The notes beneath the pieces are model-generated. The model saw only the letters and a list, made by a program, of their open reading frames with translations. It searched no databases and had not been told where the DNA came from. Source: Aurantiochytrium sp. KH105 (lineage: Eukaryota > Sar > Bigyra > Thraustochytrida > Thraustochytriidae). Taken from it: a stretch of DNA of 64,000 bases. Made by a program: the position numbers and the translations under genes. This document shows positions 37,027 through 46,395 of this stretch, piece after piece. The DNA lies in assembly GCA_003116975.1 (NCBI GenBank), contig BGKB01000114.1, positions 62,001 through 126,000 on the forward strand, written 5' to 3'. Position 1 is the first letter of the stretch. The number at the start of each line of letters is the position of its first letter.

Positions 37027-38613
37027 ATGGCAATTGACGACAGTGGCGAGCGCGCTGTCACTCGCGAGCTCGACGCCGCACTCGATGAAGCTGCACTCGA
37101 TGACGCGACGCGGCTACTCGCGGCGGACTCCGAAGCTTTTGACCATGAACTGCGCGTCCAAGAGTCAGTTGACATTGTTCGCGAACACGGCTTCCGTCGC
37201 GTCGCGCTGCAAATCCCAGACGAACTCTTCCCCATCGCACTACGCCTCGCACAAACTCTTCGCGATCGCATCAATGACCCAGAAGTACATCTCTTTGTGC
37301 TTGGAGATACCTCCTTTGGAAGCTGCTGTGTTGATGAGGTCGCCGCAGAACACAACACTGCCGACTTTGTCATTCATTACGGCCATTCTTGTCTCTCCCG
37401 CACAAGCCGTCTCCCTGTCCAGCTCGTCTTTGGCGACAGGCCACTTGCTGTAGATCAGGTTGCCTCAGCAATTGCTACAGCCCTAGAGAACAACAAGGGC
37501 CAAGACGAAGCAACAGCACTGCCCTCTCGCGTTGTCATCATTCGCGACGTTCGATATGAGCATGCCATCCCCGACCTCGCCAGCGCACTCACAAACAATC
37601 ATGGCCTCGAAGCCGTTGTCCCTGTCGTTAACCAAGGATTTCGACCCGTCGAGGCCTTTGCGCCCAAGACAGCCGAAAACGAAGACCTTTCTCAGGACGA
37701 AAAGAAAGACGTTGTTGCCGTCGCCCTCGGTCAAGAGGTGCGCGAGTCCCGAGACTTTGTCGCCATTTACCTTGGCGCAAACGATGACCACTTTGCGCAA
37801 ATCGCCCTCACTCTTGGCATTGAGCCCTGCAAGTGTCTTCTCGCTTGCGATCCGGCCACTGGATCGTGCGCGCCCCCGACCCGAAGGGTCACCAATCTTA
37901 TCGCCAAGCGTTTTCTCAAAGTCCAGCAAACGCGCGACGCGCCCATGATTGGCTTGCTCGTTGGTACCATGGGTGTTCAGGGCTACGCCACCGTCATCCA
38001 AAGCCTTTCGCGCCTTGCGCAGAGCGCAGGGAAAAAAACCTATACCTTTCTCATGGGCAAAATCAATCCCCAAAAGCTCGCAAACTTTGCCCACATTGAC
38101 GCCTACGTCCTCGTCGCATGCCCTCTAAACAGTCTGCTTGACTCCAAAGACTTTTTCAAACCCGTCGTCACGCCCTTTGAGCTCGAAGTCGCTCTCAATG
38201 CGCGCTCTTGGTCCACACGCTTCGAGCTCGCCTTTTCCAACCTCGCATCCATTCAGCCTTCTTCCACAGACCAAAATGCTGCACAGCATGAAGCAGATAA
38301 TGACGATGATGCGGACGCACCGCACTTCTCGCTTGCCACAGGAAGTTTTGTTCGCGCCGCCGTCGCCCAGCCTCTTCCCGCCCACGCTGCAGCCCCAGTC
38401 GCTGCATCAGCTCCCGACGCTCTCGTGGAACACGGCAACGACCGGCACATTACCATCCGCTACGCAAGTCCCGCAGCCGATGCGCTCGCAAGTCAGACGT
38501 TCCGTGGACTTGATCCCGCCAAAGGCGACAAGGCCCCACAAGCGGCGCAAAAAGGGCAATCCGGAACGGCCTCTGGACTTCATGCGCTCGACGATCCGCA
38601 CAAAAAGGTTTGA
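37027..38613 (+). CDS. DPH2: Diphthamide biosynthesis protein 2 (Dph2)
   Basis: A 528-residue single-exon protein from ATG 37027. Dph2 pairs with Dph1 to form the [4Fe-4S] radical enzyme that transfers the 3-amino-3-carboxypropyl group of SAM to the target histidine of elongation factor 2, the first step of diphthamide synthesis in the cytosol. Family landmarks are clear: ALQIPDELFPIA (~60), VLGDTSFGSCCVDEVAAEH (91-109, with Cys100/Cys101), YGHSCLS (Cys122) and VACPLNS (Cys365) followed by FFKPVVTPFELEVAL. Three spaced cysteines fit the cluster-binding pattern of the family. The C-terminal ~80 residues are low-complexity and polar. It converges on the RPA43 gene with a ~350 bp gap. Confidence 0.93.
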   Translation: MAIDDSGERAVTRELDAALDEAALDDATRLLAADSEAFDHELRVQESVDIVREHGFRRVALQIPDELFPIALRLAQTLRDRINDPEVHLFVLGDTSFGSCCVDEVAAEHNTADFVIHYGHSCLSRTSRLPVQLVFGDRPLAVDQVASAIATALENNKGQDEATALPSRVVIIRDVRYEHAIPDLASALTNNHGLEAVVPVVNQGFRPVEAFAPKTAENEDLSQDEKKDVVAVALGQEVRESRDFVAIYLGANDDHFAQIALTLGIEPCKCLLACDPATGSCAPPTRRVTNLIAKRFLKVQQTRDAPMIGLLVGTMGVQGYATVIQSLSRLAQSAGKKTYTFLMGKINPQKLANFAHIDAYVLVACPLNSLLDSKDFFKPVVTPFELEVALNARSWSTRFELAFSNLASIQPSSTDQNAAQHEADNDDDADAPHFSLATGSFVRAAVAQPLPAHAAAPVAASAPDALVEHGNDRHITIRYASPAADALASQTFRGLDPAKGDKAPQAAQKGQSGTASGLHALDDPHKKV

Positions 38614-38967
38614 TTGATCCTGTCAGTCAAACATCGTAAATATTTGAGTCCAGTCCAGCACACAACACAACGAGACAAAAGGTAGACAAGTAAAAAAGTG
38701 AGCACAACATGTTCGTTGGTTGTCACAGATCATTCTCTTTTTCAGCACCGATGTTTGTAGTCCCTTTCCCCTTCGAGCGGGGACAGAGTTAGCATTTTTG
38801 GCGTTGGACGGAACAAATTTGTCACGGCAGCATTTTTCCCACGAATAACCAGGAGAAACGAGTAAGAACATCAGAAATATTGTGGATAATTTACAGGAGT
38901 TGGGGGGGGGCTATTGACACGGGGTATTACAGAAAAAAGGAAATCAGCGAAAAGGAACTGTTTCCAT
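38614..38967. other. Convergent spacer between DPH2 and RPA43
   Basis: This is 354 bp of ordinary AT-richer sequence with a G9 run near 38902. Both 3' UTRs should lie here. No gene is seen. Confidence 0.4.
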
Positions 38968-39744
38968 TCAGTGCTTCTCCTTCTTCGCCTTCTTTTCCTT
39001 CTTGGCTTTCTTTTCTTTCTTGGCCTTCTTCTCTTTCTTGACTTTCTTCTCCTTCTTGACCTTCTTTGCAGAAGGCTCGGCCTCGTCCGCATCCGCAAAA
39101 CGAGAGGCCAGATCACTCTCGCGGACAGGGCCCAAGTCGGCATCTGCCATGGTACCTTCAATGAACCAGTCCGTAGGACTCGTTGTATCGACGGCATGTA
39201 CTCGGAACGAGACACTTACGTCCGGAGCAAGAATATCTTCACTGTCTGACGAAGATACATAGTTGCCTGTTGCGCCCGAGAATTGATACTTGGACTGCAG
39301 CCGCTCTCGGATAATCGACACAGGAAAGGCGCCAAACACAAGCAAGCCAATGTGTCCTGCCGACACTTGATTGATCCGGCCAGTCAAGCGAGACCCCTTT
39401 GAAGCCATGAAAAGCAGTGCACGATACTTGATACGGTATCGAATCTCGGGACAGTCCTCGAACACCGCTCCATGACTGCCTTCCACACGGAGGCTCGAAT
39501 AGGAAAGCATCACGCCACCAAAACGAGCGTCATACTTGAGAAGTCGATCGTTCAAAAGCTCAGTCGCACCTAGGTGCGCGCGACCCAGATAAGCCGGCGG
39601 CAAGCTCACAGTCGACTCAAGCTTGGCGATACGAAAGGGTGAATCGGTTGCAGGCACGCTGCTCACAGAATCGGAACGTGCGCGCTTCCGCCCTGCAGTC
39701 ACAGGCCCGGAAGAAATCACATCTGCTACAGCACTAGAGAGCAT
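38968..39744 (-). CDS. RPA43: RNA polymerase I subunit RPA43 (POLR1F-like)
   Basis: A 258-residue protein from ATG 39744. RPA43 forms the stalk of RNA polymerase I with its partner RPA14 and contacts the initiation factor Rrn3 in the nucleolus. Diagnostic segments are LPPAYLGRAHLGATELLNDRLLKYDARFGGVMLSY (about residues 48-82), which matches the N-terminal RNAP-stalk domain, and LTGRINQVSAGHIGLLVFGAFPVSI (about 119-143), the OB-fold part. Residues ~150-220 are acidic and variable. The last ~35 residues are a repeated KKEKKAKKEKK tail, probably nucleolar-targeting and RNA-binding, as also found in other nucleolar proteins. The nucleotide repeat behind it (CTTCTTGGC.TTCTTTTC on plus) is a coding microsatellite. 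Confidence 0.88.
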   Translation of the reverse strand: MLSSAVADVISSGPVTAGRKRARSDSVSSVPATDSPFRIAKLESTVSLPPAYLGRAHLGATELLNDRLLKYDARFGGVMLSYSSLRVEGSHGAVFEDCPEIRYRIKYRALLFMASKGSRLTGRINQVSAGHIGLLVFGAFPVSIIRERLQSKYQFSGATGNYVSSSDSEDILAPDVSVSFRVHAVDTTSPTDWFIEGTMADADLGPVRESDLASRFADADEAEPSAKKVKKEKKVKKEKKAKKEKKAKKEKKAKKEKH

Positions 39745-40486
39745 CTGTGCATTGTGTTGTAAACATTGTCAGTCGATCGCATTCCTTCTTTTGAAACATA
39801 ACGAACACAAACGTCGAGCGGAACAATTCATCTCTCTCTCCCTCCCTCTTGCCTCTCGCTTCCTCGCACCGTGCACACGCAGGTAGATCGGCTGTCAGGG
39901 GTCATAGGACCGCGCCGCTACCGGCAGACGTGAGCCTGCCAGCGACACGGCCAGACAATATGGACGCATCCTCGTTCCTGTGGCCCAATTTTGACGCTGT
40001 GCACATCGATGGGTAGGGTTCGAGAGGCACAGATAACACGGTTGGGCGGCCCTTGCTCTTGCTCCTCTCTCTCTCTCTTTCTTTTGCGCGTGCCATGTTG
40101 TGCACTTGCATCATCACGGTCAGCCCATGATCTATATCTTTCGGAATCGACAGGTCGTCAGCGTGACGTAGGATTATTGTCACACGGACGGTTTATGACT
40201 CCGGACTTCGATCTTAGCTGAAAGACGACATAATCGATGGCCATCGTCCGCGCATCGTCCTGTTTGACAAAAGCCAAACAAGCCGTACCGCAAACCGCGC
40301 ACAGACCAGTTCATCAGCTGTCCACCACTTTATACTTCTCTTGCCCCTCCGTGCATGCTCTTGCCATCTCTCTATCCATCATACAAATGCCTCGAAGTAT
40401 TCTCAATGGTCGTGAACGAGAGGCATAACGCTCCCCGCCCACGTTCAATCTCGTCATCTATTTTTTGTAATCAGCTGGACAGCGCG
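39745..40486. other. Spacer upstream of RPA43
   Basis: This is 742 bp with a short (CT)n tract (40065-40081). The ORFs are small and featureless. It should contain the RPA43 promoter and possibly that of the next, uncertain ORF. Confidence 0.35.
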
Positions 40487-41167
40487 ATGTTTTCGCTCGC
40501 TTCGTTCGCTGCTGCACGGCCTGCCCTTTCTTTGCAAACACGCCTCGCGGGTCTGCTCACCCGAACAGAACGTTGCCTATCGCGTCCACCCTCGTCCAAG
40601 TCCTGCCGCCAACCAATTTTTTCCCTCGCCATCCAGTCCCAGCCAACCAAACAGCCAGTCGGCAAAGCTTTCGACCTTGTGCACGGCGGCGACGATAGCC
40701 GCCATACTCTATTCGACTCTTCAGAGCAACGGGGCGACCAAGCCAGCTCTCGCTCGCTCGCTCCCCGCGTCCGCGCTCACAAAGAAGTCCTCCGCGCCTC
40801 TGGAGCTACGCCACTTGGCGCGCGTTCACAAACACCTACCGTCATGCTCCCTGCCTCGAATCAGGATTTGCTGATTGTCTCCAGCTTTGCCGGCCGCCTC
40901 GCCTGCCTCGCGACCAACAAATCCTCACAACCAACAAATCCGGGCGGCCTCCAACTTGCGCTTTTGCGTGCCCTCCTCGCCATTGATCTTCTGCGCCCTG
41001 CTCTCGGCCACCCATCTCTTTTGAGTCCCTTTGTAAGTTACGCGCCATCCCATTTAGGTCTCTTTTGGATTTCGAGCCCGCGCGCAGAACACTTGCAGAT
41101 CCAACATGGAACCAGGTTGCTCCTTAATCTTCCCTCGTGTGAGCCTCCTGTTGAACGCATCGAATAA
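40487..41167 (+). CDS. Uncertain ORF, possible mitochondrial-targeted protein
   Basis: A 226-residue open frame from ATG 40487. The first ~40 residues (MFSLASFAAARPALSLQTRLAGLLTRT) are rich in Ala, Leu, Arg and Ser and lack acids, as in mitochondrial presequences. The rest is polar with a Leu-rich patch (GGLQLALLRALLAIDLLRPAL). A consensus GTAAGT at 41033 and CAG ending at 41098 would define a 66 bp in-frame intron; removing it leaves the frame intact and ends in SPFIQHGTRLLLNL. In parallel, another plus frame (about 40630-40874) also reads as plausible protein, so the true exon structure may differ. No family is recognised. Confidence 0.3.
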   Translation: MFSLASFAAARPALSLQTRLAGLLTRTERCLSRPPSSKSCRQPIFSLAIQSQPTKQPVGKAFDLVHGGDDSRHTLFDSSEQRGDQASSRSLAPRVRAHKEVLRASGATPLGARSQTPTVMLPASNQDLLIVSSFAGRLACLATNKSSQPTNPGGLQLALLRALLAIDLLRPALGHPSLLSPFVSYAPSHLGLFWISSPRAEHLQIQHGTRLLLNLPSCEPPVERIE

Positions 41168-41643
41168 GGTGGAACGCGTCGCGAGGAGACCGAAAAGCTT
41201 GACAACGCGAGAGCTCGGCGAGAGCGTACGTGCGAGCGAGCGAGCAAACGAGCAAGGCAGGCAGGCCAGCAAGCAAGCGAGCAGGAGCGGCGCGACTCGT
41301 AGACTCCTTGGCGTATCTCTGTTCTGCCGCGTCTGCTCGTTTTGCAACTCTGCTCGCCCCGGAAGGGCCTTTCCATCCAGAGCGAGCGGGGCCTAACCAT
41401 CAGCAGCGGCATCGTGACGTTCTGACGGGCAGCTGTATCAGAATCCAAAGCGAGCAGAGGTCGACATTGCGCACGTTCAGGCGTGTTGACCACAAGGACG
41501 TTGAAGCTTCGGCATGAAAAGGACGCGGGTACGTTTCACGTGAGGAAGGACTTGCTCTCCGAAACCCGATTGGCACCAAACCTGAATTTCTCACAACGAC
41601 GAATCCTTCGCAGCGCCAAGCATCGACTTCGTCAAAAGACAAT
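41168..41643. promoter_or_regulatory. Upstream region of NSE3
   Basis: 476 bp ahead of the NSE3 start. It includes GAGCGAGC/AGGCAGGC short repeats near 41230-41285. Antisense and sense ORFs through it are Arg/Ser-rich and rejected. Confidence 0.35.
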
Positions 41644-42636
41644 ATGGGTCGTCGGGTTCGCGCGTCACGTCGGTCAAAGGACGTCGGCCACGCCGAGGAT
41701 CATGAGGAAGACGAAGAAGAAGAACATCAAGAAGATGATGCTCACGAGGGCAGTGAGGGAGACGATAATGAGAACGACGAGGACGAGGACGATGAGCTTG
41801 GCAGAGGCCAAAAGCGAAAGGCACTCGGTCTCGGTGATTGGGACGGCGGCGAATGGGAGGTGGAGGCCATCGTCAAGGGCGCTGCTGCGAAACAGCAAAA
41901 AATTCTCCGCGAGACGGTCCCGGATACGGTCCCGGATAAAATCAAGGATCTAGAGGACGCAGACAGCCGAAAACTCATCAGCGAAGTCATGCGCTTTATC
42001 CTCTTTAGAAATCTGGCGCGCAAGCAATGCCGGACGTCCCACATTATCGAGCACGTCATCAAGCCCAGCAACATTGATGTCACTGCCAACCAGCGCAAAA
42101 TCCTCCTCGCCATCATCCAGCATCGCTTCGCCGACGTATTTGGTTACCATCTCGTGAGTACATCGGACGCGCCAGCGGAAAAAATCCAAGATGAAAACTG
42201 GATGCTTCTCAGCCTCAACGAGTCGCCTGACTTGCGAAAGGACAAAGGTAAAGAAAACGAAGCCAACCCCGTTCGCGGCATGGCCATGGTCATCCTTTCG
42301 CTCATCATGCTCAACGATGGGGCCATCTCTGAGAAGAAGCTCACACAAGAGCTTGGTAAGCTCGGAGTTCCGGCGACATCGGAAAAGACTGGGAAAAACA
42401 AACTCGTCTTTCCCGATGTAGCCAAGGCCACGAAGCAGGTCCGAGAACTCGGCTTCATTTCCAGAAGAAAATCTGATCGCGTCAACGATGACAACAGCAC
42501 TATCTTCGAATACGTTTTTGGGCCGAACGCAAAGCTGGAAATCGGCCTGCCCAATATCATTCGCTTCATGGAGACTATGACCAACACCAAACTCAAGCAA
42601 AAGGATGTGGATAGGTTCCTTAAGCCTGAAACCTGA
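41644..42636 (+). CDS. NSE3: MAGE-domain protein, SMC5/6 complex subunit Nse3
   Basis: A 330-residue protein from ATG 41644. After an acidic, disordered N-terminus (about residues 1-100, with EEDEEEEH and DEDEDDE runs), a MAGE homology domain spans about 115-310: ISEVMRFILFRNLARKQCRT, IIQHRFADVFGYHL, GMAMVILSLIMLNDGAISEKKLTQELGKLGV and YVFGPNAKLEIG. Single-copy MAGE proteins of protists and fungi are Nse3. Nse3 binds the RING protein Nse1 and the kleisin Nse4 in the SMC5/6 complex, which acts in recombination repair and chromosome segregation. The conserved SL.ML..G.ISE winged-helix core is intact. Single exon; the downstream neighbour (USP) is convergent. Confidence 0.9.
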   Translation: MGRRVRASRRSKDVGHAEDHEEDEEEEHQEDDAHEGSEGDDNENDEDEDDELGRGQKRKALGLGDWDGGEWEVEAIVKGAAAKQQKILRETVPDTVPDKIKDLEDADSRKLISEVMRFILFRNLARKQCRTSHIIEHVIKPSNIDVTANQRKILLAIIQHRFADVFGYHLVSTSDAPAEKIQDENWMLLSLNESPDLRKDKGKENEANPVRGMAMVILSLIMLNDGAISEKKLTQELGKLGVPATSEKTGKNKLVFPDVAKATKQVRELGFISRRKSDRVNDDNSTIFEYVFGPNAKLEIGLPNIIRFMETMTNTKLKQKDVDRFLKPET

Positions 42637-42958
42637 CTCTGCTCGCTGACAACAGAAACGGGTTTCGCTCACGAAACGGAGAACCCTATCGTTTGTGAGC
42701 GACCAACAGACTGGCGTATCTGCGCAGCTTTTCCGATCTCTACAACTGTCCAAACCAACATTAATCTCATTTTCTTTTACCTCATTTGCTTTGCTGCTCA
42801 CGAAACCAAAGGAAACAAAAGAGATTCAAAAGGAAACAAACAAATGAAACAATTTTTTTGAAATGATTGACAAACGATCTCCAAGCATCCTAACCTTTTG
42901 CCATCATCCGACATCTAGCTGGCAGATCCATACTTGTCTCCCCGCCTTGTAGTATACA
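42637..42958. other. Convergent spacer between NSE3 and USP
   Basis: 322 bp of AT-rich sequence with A-rich runs (AAAGGAAACAAA repeated around 42810-42842). Nothing else is seen. Confidence 0.4.
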
Positions 42959-44665
42959 TTATGCTCTTGTCGAGTCTTCGAACGAGGCATCTGTTGTGCA
43001 AGCACCGCTCGAACTTGCTGCAGCATCGCCTACGATTATCTCGAGCTCGTTCGCAGGGAGCTTGTGCGGCCAATTGGAAGGGTTGCTCACAGACTGCCGC
43101 CGGTAACCAACGTCGGCCATCGCTCTACGCTGGAAAAACAAGAGATACGCGTTGCGGTCTTGCACGTTGGACTCACTCGCCGTTGACCGTCTCGCATCGT
43201 CAAAGAGAGTCCACTGGTGCGCCGACCGGCCGCGCACAATGGCATTATAGTGCCCGCTCCCAGCACCCCCCATGTGGCGGGAAACTGCGTATAGGTCGTA
43301 CGTAGGATGGTCGCGTTGTGCTGCAAAGGTGTGACCTTCGAGATCCCAATTTTGCAGAGGAAACCGCACGAGCGTGTTGAGTTTTTGCGTGCGAATACCC
43401 AGGCGACTGTACTTGAACCGCTTCAAGTGAATAATCAACACGGGCGGAAGCTTCCACAAATCGAACTTCTTCACTGCGTCGACGTGCTTTTTACATTTGC
43501 TGCAAAACCATTGCTCGTCACCCGTCAGCTCCTCGGGTTCGAGGAAGGCCTCGAGCAGAGCGTCCAAGTCCACCTCCGCTGCGTCACCACCGGTCTTCTC
43601 CGTCGATGTCGCTGCCGCCGACACCGGTAAAGAGAGATACATGAATGGATCGAATTTGACCGATACGAATCCACACGTCTGGCACGTCAGGGTCGACTTG
43701 AGCTGGCCTTGCATAATGTCCACAATAATGCTGCGATTCCGCAAAAGATGTAACTTCCACTGCTCGGCAGCAACAACTTCGTCGGGACGGCCGTTCGCGT
43801 CCGGGATCTCATTGTACGGTTTTTTCGAGACGCGATTCAGGTCCTCGTGCAAGCCATCCAGGAGATAAGACATGAATTCTTGGCAATCGTGCTGTCTCGT
43901 GCCCGAGAACTGGGGCGCAAAGCGGCTTACCGTGTTCTTAAAGGCGCGAGGGTTGATGGCCTGCTTGTTGGACGATTCGGCGAAAAGGTCGCTCAGCAAC
44001 GCCGCGAACGCCTCGGCAAGCTTGCCTCCCGTGCCATTCGGGTTCTCTCGGTGCACGTCCTTTTGCCACAAGAGCGTTCCCACAAAAAAGTCCGTCAGCG
44101 GAGCCGTATGTGAAAGGCATTGCAGCGCTGCGTTCATGAAGCACGTGTTGCCCAAATTCCGCAGGCCCGCTCCAAGTTCGTTTCCAGGCGTCCACAGGCT
44201 TTCTTTGCGCAGACGAATGAACTCTTTGGTCAGCCCTGGCTGGAATTGGTTTTCCCAGGACGACGACCGGTGCCTCAGGGTCGGAGCCAGATTTTTGGGG
44301 GACGAGGCCTCCCCGCCATTCTTCTTCTTCTCCTCCTTCTCCTCCTCCTCCTCCTCCTCCTCCTCCTCGCCCTCTGCGCGCTCGCACTGGCCCTCTTCCT
44401 CGTCCAAGCCGGCCTTGAAGGTGCGGTACCGCCGCTTCTCGCCCGCGCGTCGAGGCTCTCCTCTGCGGAATCTCGCCGCCGCTTGGGCCACCGCGCGGTG
44501 CCTGCGAGCGAGCTCCTTCTCCTCCCGGGCCTCCTTTCGCGCCTCGAGCTCCTCGGGCTCCAGGTCCTTCTCCTCGTCGTCGTCGTCGTCGTCCGAGGTC
44601 TGCGAGGGCGCGCGCAGCAGCGTCGACATCGGCCGCGCCGCCAGCGCCGACGAGACCACCCCCAT
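42959..44665 (-). CDS. Ubiquitin-specific protease (peptidase C19)
   Basis: A 568-residue protein from ATG 44665; the frame is open 142 codons further but only from a TTG. The N-terminal ~130 residues are charged, with a D6 run and a long Glu/Lys run. The catalytic USP domain covers about 165-515: Cys box GLRNLGNTCFMN (Cys175), QQ/HDCQEFMSYLLDGLHEDL, zinc-ribbon pairs CQTC (328/331) and CSKC (388/391), LIIHLKRFKYSR and the His box GSGHYNAIV (His472) followed by WTLFDD. All catalytic residues are present, so it should be an active deubiquitinase. The start MGVVSS fits an N-myristoylation signal, suggesting membrane association. The overall plan is closest to the USP4/15/UBP12 type but without DUSP/UBL domains. 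Confidence 0.9.
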   Translation of the reverse strand: MGVVSSALAARPMSTLLRAPSQTSDDDDDDEEKDLEPEELEARKEAREEKELARRHRAVAQAAARFRRGEPRRAGEKRRYRTFKAGLDEEEGQCERAEGEEEEEEEEEEKEEKKKNGGEASSPKNLAPTLRHRSSSWENQFQPGLTKEFIRLRKESLWTPGNELGAGLRNLGNTCFMNAALQCLSHTAPLTDFFVGTLLWQKDVHRENPNGTGGKLAEAFAALLSDLFAESSNKQAINPRAFKNTVSRFAPQFSGTRQHDCQEFMSYLLDGLHEDLNRVSKKPYNEIPDANGRPDEVVAAEQWKLHLLRNRSIIVDIMQGQLKSTLTCQTCGFVSVKFDPFMYLSLPVSAAATSTEKTGGDAAEVDLDALLEAFLEPEELTGDEQWFCSKCKKHVDAVKKFDLWKLPPVLIIHLKRFKYSRLGIRTQKLNTLVRFPLQNWDLEGHTFAAQRDHPTYDLYAVSRHMGGAGSGHYNAIVRGRSAHQWTLFDDARRSTASESNVQDRNAYLLFFQRRAMADVGYRRQSVSNPSNWPHKLPANELEIIVGDAAASSSGACTTDASFEDSTRA

Positions 44666-45357
44666 GTCCGCGCGCGGGTCCGCCGCGAGCCCTCCGTCCT
44701 GCGCGCGGCGCGCGGGCGGGCGGGCGGGCGTCCTCGGCGCGCGCGACCCGAGCTTGCGCGCTCGCGCGAGCTTGTCGGAATGGACTTTGCTGTCTTGCTC
44801 CCCTCGTCCGCCTCGACCAGTGCCGGGGAGGGAGGAGAACTTGGTACAGAACGCAAGGCAAGGCGCCGCGAAGCGCCTCGCTGCGCGTGGACTCAGACGC
44901 GGACGCGAGCGCGCTCGTCGTCTTTCGGCGCGGGCGGACGCGTGCGAGCGAGCGCGAAGCTCGTCGAGCGCGAAGCTCCAGCGGGTGCAAGCGAGAGCGG
45001 CACCCCGGGTCGCCAGAATGGATGCCGCCGCATCTTGGACGGGAATGGGAACGTAATGACGATGAAGGTTGCTTGTGCAGTGAATGCACAACTAACTACG
45101 CACACACGCCCAGACGTGAACTTGTGGGTGGTGCTGGCCGCAGCGCGCAAGTCGGGAATGGGCCCGCGCTCAGTGGCCGAAAGCCGCGGGACTTGAGTGG
45201 ACCTCGGCCGCGGTCGCGCGCAGTTCTTGCTTTCCTGCTTTCATTTCTCTCTTTCTCGCTCTTGCTGCTATCGGCGACTATCGGCCAGGGAGAGAGAGAG
45301 CAGTGGTCGCGGCGCTGCGGCAGCAGCCAGAGCGCAAGACGAGCTTGCAAGCTCGGA
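44666..45357. promoter_or_regulatory. Bidirectional promoter region of USP and BMT2-like genes
   Basis: 692 bp between divergent starts, GC-rich near the USP side (CGCGCGGGCGGGCGGGCG around 44715). Long ORFs on both strands (such as 43872-45056 and 44120-45196) are antisense shadows of USP or composition-driven and are rejected. Confidence 0.4.
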
Positions 45358-46395
45358 ATGGAGGAGATGCGCGCGGTCGAGGCCGCGGAGACCATGGGCG
45401 GGAAAAGGCAAAGACCCCAGCAGCAAGAGCAAGAGCAAGAGCTAGAGCAAGAGCTAGAGCAAGAGCTAGAGCAAGAGCAAGAGCAAGCGGAAAGGACAGC
45501 AACAACGCGAGAACCAGACCAACCGCGCAAGAAGAAGCGCAAGAGGCCCAAAAAGACCGCGGCCGGTGCAAGCGTCCCGCTGCAAGGATGGAGACCGCTC
45601 ACTTCGCAAAAGGAGGCACGCAAGGTGACGTCCAAGTTTCACGACCTCACGCGCCAACTTGAGCAACTCGACGAGGGACCTGCCAATGCGCAGACCAAGG
45701 CTGAACGTGCAAAGGTCCAAGCGCAGCTCGACAATCTTGGCGGCAGAAAGAGATACCAAGAGGCATCGATGCTGCTAACTTCACTCAACAAGAGCTCATC
45801 CAAATGGGTCTTCCAAAACATTACCAGACTTGGTATGCGACCGGCCCGAGGCGAACCTCTGCTCCGCGTACTCGAGGTCGGCGCCATTAATACACAGCTA
45901 TTGTCATGTCCTTGGCTTGATGTCATGGCCATTGATCTCAAATCCCGGAATCCTGCCATCAAGGAGCTCGATTTCTTTGACGTCTCCGTAAAGGAACCCG
46001 CGCGATTTGACGTCATCTGCAATGCCATGGTTGTCAACTGCGTTCCAACAGAGACGGCAAGGGGCGACATGCTCGTGCGGTGTGCAAGGTTGCTCAAAGT
46101 GGACGGCCTTTTCTGTCTTGTTCTTCCTTTACGTTGTGTCGGTGCCCCTTCGAAGAGCGCCATGTCGCGTATGCTCGAGTGTCTTGGGCTTAGCGTTGTG
46201 CACACAAGTGAGAGCCCCAAGATTGCCTTTTTTGCAGCGCGAAAAACACGTCCGTGCTGGCACCTCTCCTCTGGTGATGATGCTTGTCCATCGACTCGCC
46301 TCAATGCCATCAAGCTTCGCGCGCAAGATGCCTCCTTTACGGTGCGCTTTTCGCCCCAAACATTATCTGACCTATGCTGCTGTGAAAAAGACTAA
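45358..46395 (+). CDS. BMT2: 25S rRNA adenine-N1 methyltransferase, Bmt2-like
   Basis: 345 residues from ATG 45358. The N-terminus carries a Q/E repeat (EQEQELEQELEQELEQEQEQ, encoded by GAGCAAGAGCTA units) and a basic KKKRKRPKK nucleolar-type signal. From about residue 75 the sequence follows the Bmt2 family: KFHDLTRQL, GGRKRYQEASMLLTSLNKSSSKWVF, SAM-binding motif I LRVLEVGAIN, AIDLKSRNPAI, LDFFDV, and the diagnostic VICNAMVVNCVPTETARGDMLVRCARLL. In yeast this enzyme makes m1A2142 in 25S rRNA. The rRNA position in this organism is inferred only. The frame is open upstream from a GTG at 44887, but the leader is low-complexity. Confidence 0.88.
   Translation: MEEMRAVEAAETMGGKRQRPQQQEQEQELEQELEQELEQEQEQAERTATTREPDQPRKKKRKRPKKTAAGASVPLQGWRPLTSQKEARKVTSKFHDLTRQLEQLDEGPANAQTKAERAKVQAQLDNLGGRKRYQEASMLLTSLNKSSSKWVFQNITRLGMRPARGEPLLRVLEVGAINTQLLSCPWLDVMAIDLKSRNPAIKELDFFDVSVKEPARFDVICNAMVVNCVPTETARGDMLVRCARLLKVDGLFCLVLPLRCVGAPSKSAMSRMLECLGLSVVHTSESPKIAFFAARKTRPCWHLSSGDDACPSTRLNAIKLRAQDASFTVRFSPQTLSDLCCCEKD

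Noticed and set aside
43872-45196. Plus-strand ORFs of 358-394 residues opposite the USP gene
   Set aside because: They are antisense shadows of the GC-rich USP coding strand and its promoter. Composition is R/S/A and no motifs are present, whereas the minus frame has complete USP catalytic boxes.
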